Shown: positions 6,046-9,757 of the stretch, in pieces
How the letters are laid out: every line of letters starts with the position of its first letter
Position numbering within the stretch: the first letter of the stretch is position 1
DNA from: JAYEJW01 sp034716535
GTDB lineage: Bacteria; Pseudomonadota; Gammaproteobacteria; Chromatiales; Chromatiaceae
Assembly (NCBI GenBank): GCA_034716535.1
Contig: JAYEJW010000376.1
Location: 1-9,757 of the forward strand
Direction: 5' to 3'
DNA length: 9,757 nt
The notes under the pieces: model-generated
What the model was told of the DNA's origin: nothing
Seen by the model: only the letters and a program-made list of their open reading frames with translations
The model's database searches: none
Position numbers and translations under genes: made by a program

Positions 6046-6509
6046 TTGGCTTTTCGTTGGAGACGGTGCTCTACGTGGGCGCCATCGGCCTGGTCGCGAT
6101 CGGCGCCGTGGGCCTGGTGATGTCGAACCACCTGTTTCGCATGGTGCTGGCCCTGGTGATCGCGGAGGCCGGGGTGAATCTGTTGCTGGTCTTGGCGGGT
6201 TTCCGCGGTGACGCGGTTGCGCCGATCCTGACCGGTCCCGAGGCGTCCGCGGTGATGGTCGATCCGGTGCCCCAGGTCCTGGTGTTGACGGCCATCGTCA
6301 TCGGGGTCGGCGTCCAGGCGCTGGCGGTGGGGGTGTTGCTGCGGGTCTATCGTGCCTACGGAACCCTGGACGTCAGAGAGCTGCGTCTGCGCATGGAGCT
6401 CGATATCGCCGAGAGCGCAGGCATCGAGCCGCCCGGCAGTCAGCATGCTCCCGCGGGCGAGCGACCCTTGCCGCCCGCCGGCGCACCGGCAGAGGAGGTC
6501 AAGTCATGA
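6042..6509 (+). CDS. mrpC: Mrp/Mnh antiporter subunit C (NuoK-like)
   Basis: The 155-residue product is an MrpC protein homologous to complex I NuoK. It has three helices (about 7-27, 32-53 and 83-105). E42 in LVIAEAGVNLLLV corresponds to the conserved membrane glutamate of the family, and DPVPQVLVLTAIVIG is the typical MrpC third-helix motif. The final 45 residues are an Ala/Pro/Glu-rich hydrophilic extension longer than in many homologues. It links the small subunits to MrpD and contributes to the proton or cation path. It is coupled by ATGA overlaps at both ends. Confidence 0.95.
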   Translation: MIGFSLETVLYVGAIGLVAIGAVGLVMSNHLFRMVLALVIAEAGVNLLLVLAGFRGDAVAPILTGPEASAVMVDPVPQVLVLTAIVIGVGVQALAVGVLLRVYRAYGTLDVRELRLRMELDIAESAGIEPPGSQHAPAGERPLPPAGAPAEEVKS

Positions 6510-8071
6510 GCTCGGTCGTCCTGCCCGTTGTCCTGCCGCTGCTTGCCGCCTTCCTGCTTCAGCCCCTGGATCGCGTCTCGGAATCGGTTGCGCGGCTACT
6601 GGGCCCCGCCGTTCTGGTCGCCAGCGCTTGGGTCATTTTTCAAGTTTGGATGGGCCATGGCGATGTACCCTTCAACATCGCCCTCGGGGGCTTCGCGCCC
6701 CCCCTCGGGATCAACTTCTACGTGGACAAGCTGGCGCTGTTGTTCGCCATGGCGGTGCCGCTGTTCGGCTTGCTCTTCTGGCCCTGGGCCGGGGAGCACG
6801 AGGGCCGGGCCAGAGAGCAAGCGCTGATGTTACTGCTGCTCGCGGCCGCCACCGGACTCACGCTGTCCGGCGACCTGTTCAATATCTATGTCTTCTACGA
6901 GCTTGTGGCGGTCGCCTCCTTTGGTCTGGTGACCGTGAAGGCAACCGGCCGCGCCTATGTGGCCACCGTTCGCTACCTCCTGCTCAGCGCCTTCGGCTCG
7001 GTACTGGCGCTGGTGGGCGTGGCAATCGTCTACACCAAGACCGGGACCCTGAACCTGGCGCAGCTCGCCCAGCTGGCACCCGAGATGCTGCACGACCCTC
7101 TCGGGCTCGCCGCGTTCGTGCTCCTGCTGATCGGCTTCGGCGTCAAAGCCGAGCTCTTTCCGGTGAACACCTGGGTGCCCGAGGTCTATGCAACCGCACC
7201 GGCGCGCATTTCCGCCCTGCTCGCAGGTCTGGTTTCCAAGCTGGCGGTGCTCGTGGCGGTGCGGCTGTTGGTATTGGTGTTCAACCAACCGGAGGCCATG
7301 CAGGTGATGCTTGTGCTGGGCATCCTGGGCACCCTGACCGGCGAGCTCGCGGCTTGGCGGGCGAAGGACTTTCCCCGGATGCTGGCCTACTCCTCCATCG
7401 GTCAGCTCGGGATGGTCTTTATCGCCTTCTCGATTCCCGGACCAGCCGGCCTCCTTGCCGGTCTGGCGGTGATGTTGCATCACCTCATCGTGAAGCCCGC
7501 CTTGTTCGGTCTGGCGGCGCGTTGGAACGGATCGCTGGATGCCTTGACCGGAGCGGCCCGTTCGTCCCCGATTGCGGCCGGCCTGTTCGTGCTCTTCGCC
7601 CTGTCGCTGATCGGCGTGCCGCCGCTGCCGGGGTTCTGGACCAAGCTGCTTGTGCTCGTGGGATTGGCGCAGGAAGGGCAGCCGCTGCAGATGGCCGCGT
7701 TCGCCACCATCCTGGTCGTCACGGTTATCGAGGCAAATTACCTGTTCCGGCTCGCGGTGCGGCTTTATCGGAGGGTGGATGAGCCACCTGCGCCGCACGC
7801 CAGGCTCGACATCAGCGCCGCCGCTCTGCTCGGTGCCGTCCTGGTGGCGGTCACCCTGATGATCGATCCCGTGGGTGATCGGCTGCGGTCCGTGGCGGAG
7901 CAGGCAACCGATGTGCCGACCTACGTCACGACTGTATTTCCGCAGTCCGTCGTTGCGTCTGACGGGGTCGATGCAGCGTCCGGCGCACCCCTTCGCACCG
8001 GCCCTCTCCCCCTGGCGGCTGGGGGAGAAGCCGAGCGCCTTCGGCGCGTCACGATCGCTTTGGGGGATTGA
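6506..8071 (+). CDS. mrpD: Mrp/Mnh antiporter subunit D (NuoL/M/N-like)
   Basis: This 521-residue polytopic membrane protein belongs to the proton-translocating antiporter superfamily. About fourteen hydrophobic segments are present. Key residues visible are E132 in FYELVAV, K214 in GVKAELFPVNTWVPEVY, the LAYSSIGQ motif near 297-304, and K330 in HHLIVKPALF, matching the Glu/Lys relay of NuoL/M/N proteins. From family knowledge it is a main ion-translocating subunit. The C-terminal 45 residues are hydrophilic and poorly conserved in style, and are partly encoded by a hairpin-forming repeat-like sequence (8005-8028). The ATG overlaps the mrpC stop as ATGA. Confidence 0.95.
   Translation: MSSVVLPVVLPLLAAFLLQPLDRVSESVARLLGPAVLVASAWVIFQVWMGHGDVPFNIALGGFAPPLGINFYVDKLALLFAMAVPLFGLLFWPWAGEHEGRAREQALMLLLLAAATGLTLSGDLFNIYVFYELVAVASFGLVTVKATGRAYVATVRYLLLSAFGSVLALVGVAIVYTKTGTLNLAQLAQLAPEMLHDPLGLAAFVLLLIGFGVKAELFPVNTWVPEVYATAPARISALLAGLVSKLAVLVAVRLLVLVFNQPEAMQVMLVLGILGTLTGELAAWRAKDFPRMLAYSSIGQLGMVFIAFSIPGPAGLLAGLAVMLHHLIVKPALFGLAARWNGSLDALTGAARSSPIAAGLFVLFALSLIGVPPLPGFWTKLLVLVGLAQEGQPLQMAAFATILVVTVIEANYLFRLAVRLYRRVDEPPAPHARLDISAAALLGAVLVAVTLMIDPVGDRLRSVAEQATDVPTYVTTVFPQSVVASDGVDAASGAPLRTGPLPLAAGGEAERLRRVTIALGD
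8005..8028. repeat. GC-rich hairpin, REP-like, inside the 3' end of mrpD
   Basis: TCTCCCCC (8005-8012) and GGGGGAGA (8021-8028) form a perfect 8-bp stem with an 8-base loop TGGCGGCT. The CCCTCTCCCCCTGG core resembles dispersed CTCTCCCCC repeats of gammaproteobacteria (from memory). It is translated as part of the hydrophilic MrpD tail and sits about 45 bases before the start of the next gene, where it could affect mRNA stability or ribosome movement. Confidence 0.45.
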
Positions 8072-8073
8072 CC

Positions 8074-9744
8074 ATGACGCCTTTGGATATGATGCCCTTG
8101 GACTTGCTGTTTCTCGCCTCGGGGCTCAGCTTCCTGGCCCTGTTGCTCCTTGGCAATCGACGCATCGCGGGCCCGCTGGCCGTGGTCCTCTATGGCATCC
8201 AGTTCGGTCTGCTCATCAATACCGGCGCGCTGACGGGTGATCCCGCCCAGTCTTCGCTGCTCATCACGGTCCTGGATCAGCCCATGACCTGGCGCTACGA
8301 CGCCCTGTCCTGGTTCTTTGCCCTGATCACCATCGGCGCCGCCCTCCTGTCCGCCTGGTACGCGGCGGGGGCCTGGCAGGAAGAGTACGTAAAGAAGGGG
8401 CATCCGACACGCGTCTTTCATGCTGCCCTGGCCCTGAACGTCTTTACGATGCTGTTGTTGATCGGAAGCGGCGACTTCCTCTCCCTGTTCCTGGGTTGGG
8501 AGCTGGTGAGCTGGGCGAGCTTCCTCTTGATGGCCCTCGCCGGCGGACTCGCGAGCCGAGCGGCCCTGCGTTACGTGACCTATGCCATGGGCGGTGCCAT
8601 GGCCATCCTCGGCGGGTTGGCGCTGCTGTACAGCGCCGCCGGGTCGCTGGAATACGCGAGGGTGCTGGCGACGCTCCCGGAGTTGAGCAATGCGCAGATC
8701 TGGACCTTGCTGATCCTCTTGGGCGGCGGCTTTGCAGTGAAGATGGGGCTGCTGCCCTTCCACCTTTGGCAGGCGGCCGCTTATGCGGAGACCCCGGGGC
8801 CGGGGTCGGCCTTTTTCGGCGCGATCTCGGCGCGCATGGGCCTCTACGCGATCATCGTGGTGTTGGTGCAGCTGGTCGGCATCGCCCGGCTCAGCGAGCT
8901 CGACATCCCCTTTACCTTCCTGGACGCACGCACCCTGCTCGCATGGATCGCCGCCTTCACCATCATCCTGCCCACCTACACGGCCCTGAAGCAGAACGAT
9001 GCGCGCTATCTGCTCGCCTGGCACGGTATCGGCCAGGGGGGCTATATGCTGTTGGGGCTCACGATCGGCGACGCCTTGGGGACGGCGGGCGGCCTGTTGC
9101 ACGTGTTCAACTACGCCGCCACCCAGGCGGCGCTGCTGATGGCCGTTTTCGCCGTTATGCATCGGACCGGGACGGCCGACCTGAACAAGCTGGGCGGACT
9201 GGTGACCCGCATGCCGCTCACCTTCCTGGTGCTGCTTGCCGGCATCATCAGCCTCGCGGGTCTCCCGCCCATGGCGGGCTTCGTCTCCAAATGGATGGTC
9301 TACCGCTCGTTGCTGACCGAGGGTATGCCGCTCTTATTCGTCGCCTCCGTGGTCGGCACCCTCGGTACCATCCTGTCCGTCTATAAGCTCATCCACAATA
9401 TGTTCCTGGGTCAGCTTCGGGTAGAGCACGAGAACGTAAGCGAGGCGCCGATCAGCATGTTGATCCCGATGATCATGCTCGCGACCCTGGTGTTCTTCGC
9501 CGGCTTCATGCCGGGTCCGGCCCTCGGGTGGGTGGCGGCGGTCCAGGGCGCGATCGGCCTGCCCGTGATCGAGCACACCTTGGGCGGGGTCGAGGACCCG
9601 CGTGGCAGCCTGGACATGATCTGGGTGGTGAGCGTGCTGTTCGCCGGATTCGCCGTCGGCGCGCTGGTGTTCTTCGGCTTTGGCAACAAGTCCAAGCGGG
9701 TTCACCAGCTCGACAATTACGCCGGCGGCCACTTCCTGTATTGA
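8074..9744 (+). CDS. Second antiporter-like membrane subunit (NuoL/MrpD superfamily, D'-type)
   Basis: The start is ATG 8074, with GGGGGA at 8062-8067 six bases upstream and three bases after the mrpD stop; an in-frame TTG at 8068 is less likely. The 556-residue product has about 14-15 hydrophobic segments and belongs to the proton-conducting transporter superfamily (complex I subunit 5/HyfB/MbxH'-like). E143 in GWELVSW and K223 in AVKMGLLPFHLWQ match the conserved Glu/Lys pair. The later lysine motif (K330 of MrpD) is replaced: FNYAATQAALL carries Q351. The tail ends in the hydrophilic KRVHQLDNYAGGHFLY. It is not a classical MrpA, because it lacks the DUF4040/MbhE C-terminus; those modules are separate upstream genes. 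It may act as the second ion-translocating subunit of the complex. Confidence 0.9.
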   Translation: MTPLDMMPLDLLFLASGLSFLALLLLGNRRIAGPLAVVLYGIQFGLLINTGALTGDPAQSSLLITVLDQPMTWRYDALSWFFALITIGAALLSAWYAAGAWQEEYVKKGHPTRVFHAALALNVFTMLLLIGSGDFLSLFLGWELVSWASFLLMALAGGLASRAALRYVTYAMGGAMAILGGLALLYSAAGSLEYARVLATLPELSNAQIWTLLILLGGGFAVKMGLLPFHLWQAAAYAETPGPGSAFFGAISARMGLYAIIVVLVQLVGIARLSELDIPFTFLDARTLLAWIAAFTIILPTYTALKQNDARYLLAWHGIGQGGYMLLGLTIGDALGTAGGLLHVFNYAATQAALLMAVFAVMHRTGTADLNKLGGLVTRMPLTFLVLLAGIISLAGLPPMAGFVSKWMVYRSLLTEGMPLLFVASVVGTLGTILSVYKLIHNMFLGQLRVEHENVSEAPISMLIPMIMLATLVFFAGFMPGPALGWVAAVQGAIGLPVIEHTLGGVEDPRGSLDMIWVVSVLFAGFAVGALVFFGFGNKSKRVHQLDNYAGGHFLY

Positions 9745-9757
9745 GATAGAAGGGGTA
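9745..9757 (+). promoter_or_regulatory. Possible ribosome site of a further operon gene
   Basis: The last bases, GATAGAAGGGGTA, are purine-rich with AAGGGG and resemble a Shine-Dalgarno immediately after the stop of the last gene. No terminator is visible before the window ends, so the operon probably continues. Confidence 0.3.

Noticed and set aside
6352..7782. A 476-codon plus-strand frame overlapping mrpC and mrpD
   Set aside because: It is Arg/Gly/Ala-rich and has no membrane helices or motifs, whereas the overlapping frame gives clear MrpC and MrpD.
8068..8073. TTG at 8068 as start of the last gene
   Set aside because: ATG at 8074 has a GGGGGA site at ideal spacing, while TTG would have almost no spacer to it.
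7921..9162. A 413-codon open frame on the minus strand opposite mrpD and the last gene
   Set aside because: Its translation is Gln/His/Arg/Gly-rich low-complexity protein with no family resemblance. It mirrors two strongly recognised plus-strand genes and is typical of an antisense shadow in GC-rich DNA.
1..9757. CRISPR arrays, tRNA or rRNA genes
   Set aside because: No regularly spaced long direct repeats, tRNA-like cloverleaf or rRNA-like stretches were noticed on reading both strands.

Overview
The window is GC-rich DNA whose gene content suggests a gammaproteobacterium, possibly a Chromatiales-like lineage. That placement is inferred from protein style and repeat types only. It has three parts.

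Left (1-1210, minus strand): the first 403 codons of an NtrC-type, sigma-54-dependent response regulator that runs off the left edge.

Middle (about 1211-3942): a scrambled accessory region. A sensor histidine kinase gene, which would be expected directly upstream of the regulator, appears broken into two minus-strand pieces. The large piece (2998-3749) carries the second half of a periplasmic sensor, a membrane helix, a collapsed PAS region and the phospho-accepting H-box. A possible C-terminal stub (1219-1278) lies 8 bases from the regulator start. Between the pieces are a degenerate 9-bp tandem repeat, a possible 19-codon ORF with a very strong Shine-Dalgarno, an unrecognised 236-residue exported or membrane-anchored protein built of two similar halves, a REP/MITE-like palindrome and an IS5-family transposase fragment. 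The regulator may therefore be an orphan.

Right (3943-9744, plus strand): eight tightly packed genes, mostly joined by ATGA stop/start overlaps, encoding a multisubunit Mrp/Mnh-type cation/proton antiporter module. The order is MrpE, MrpF, MrpG, an MbhD-like DUF4040 protein, an MbhE-MrpB fusion, MrpC (NuoK-like), MrpD, and a second large antiporter-like (NuoL/MrpD superfamily) subunit. No conventional large MrpA is present; its C-terminal modules are supplied by the DUF4040 protein and the N-terminus of the MrpB fusion. From established knowledge, this order resembles the membrane modules of archaeal-type Mbh/Mbx complexes (E-F-G-MbhD-MbhE-B-C-D-D') more than the classical Bacillus mrpABCDEFG order. 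The window ends 13 bases after the last gene, so it cannot show whether redox or hydrogenase-like subunits follow. Together these genes would form an inner-membrane machine for Na+(K+)/H+ exchange, or the ion-pumping arm of a larger complex.
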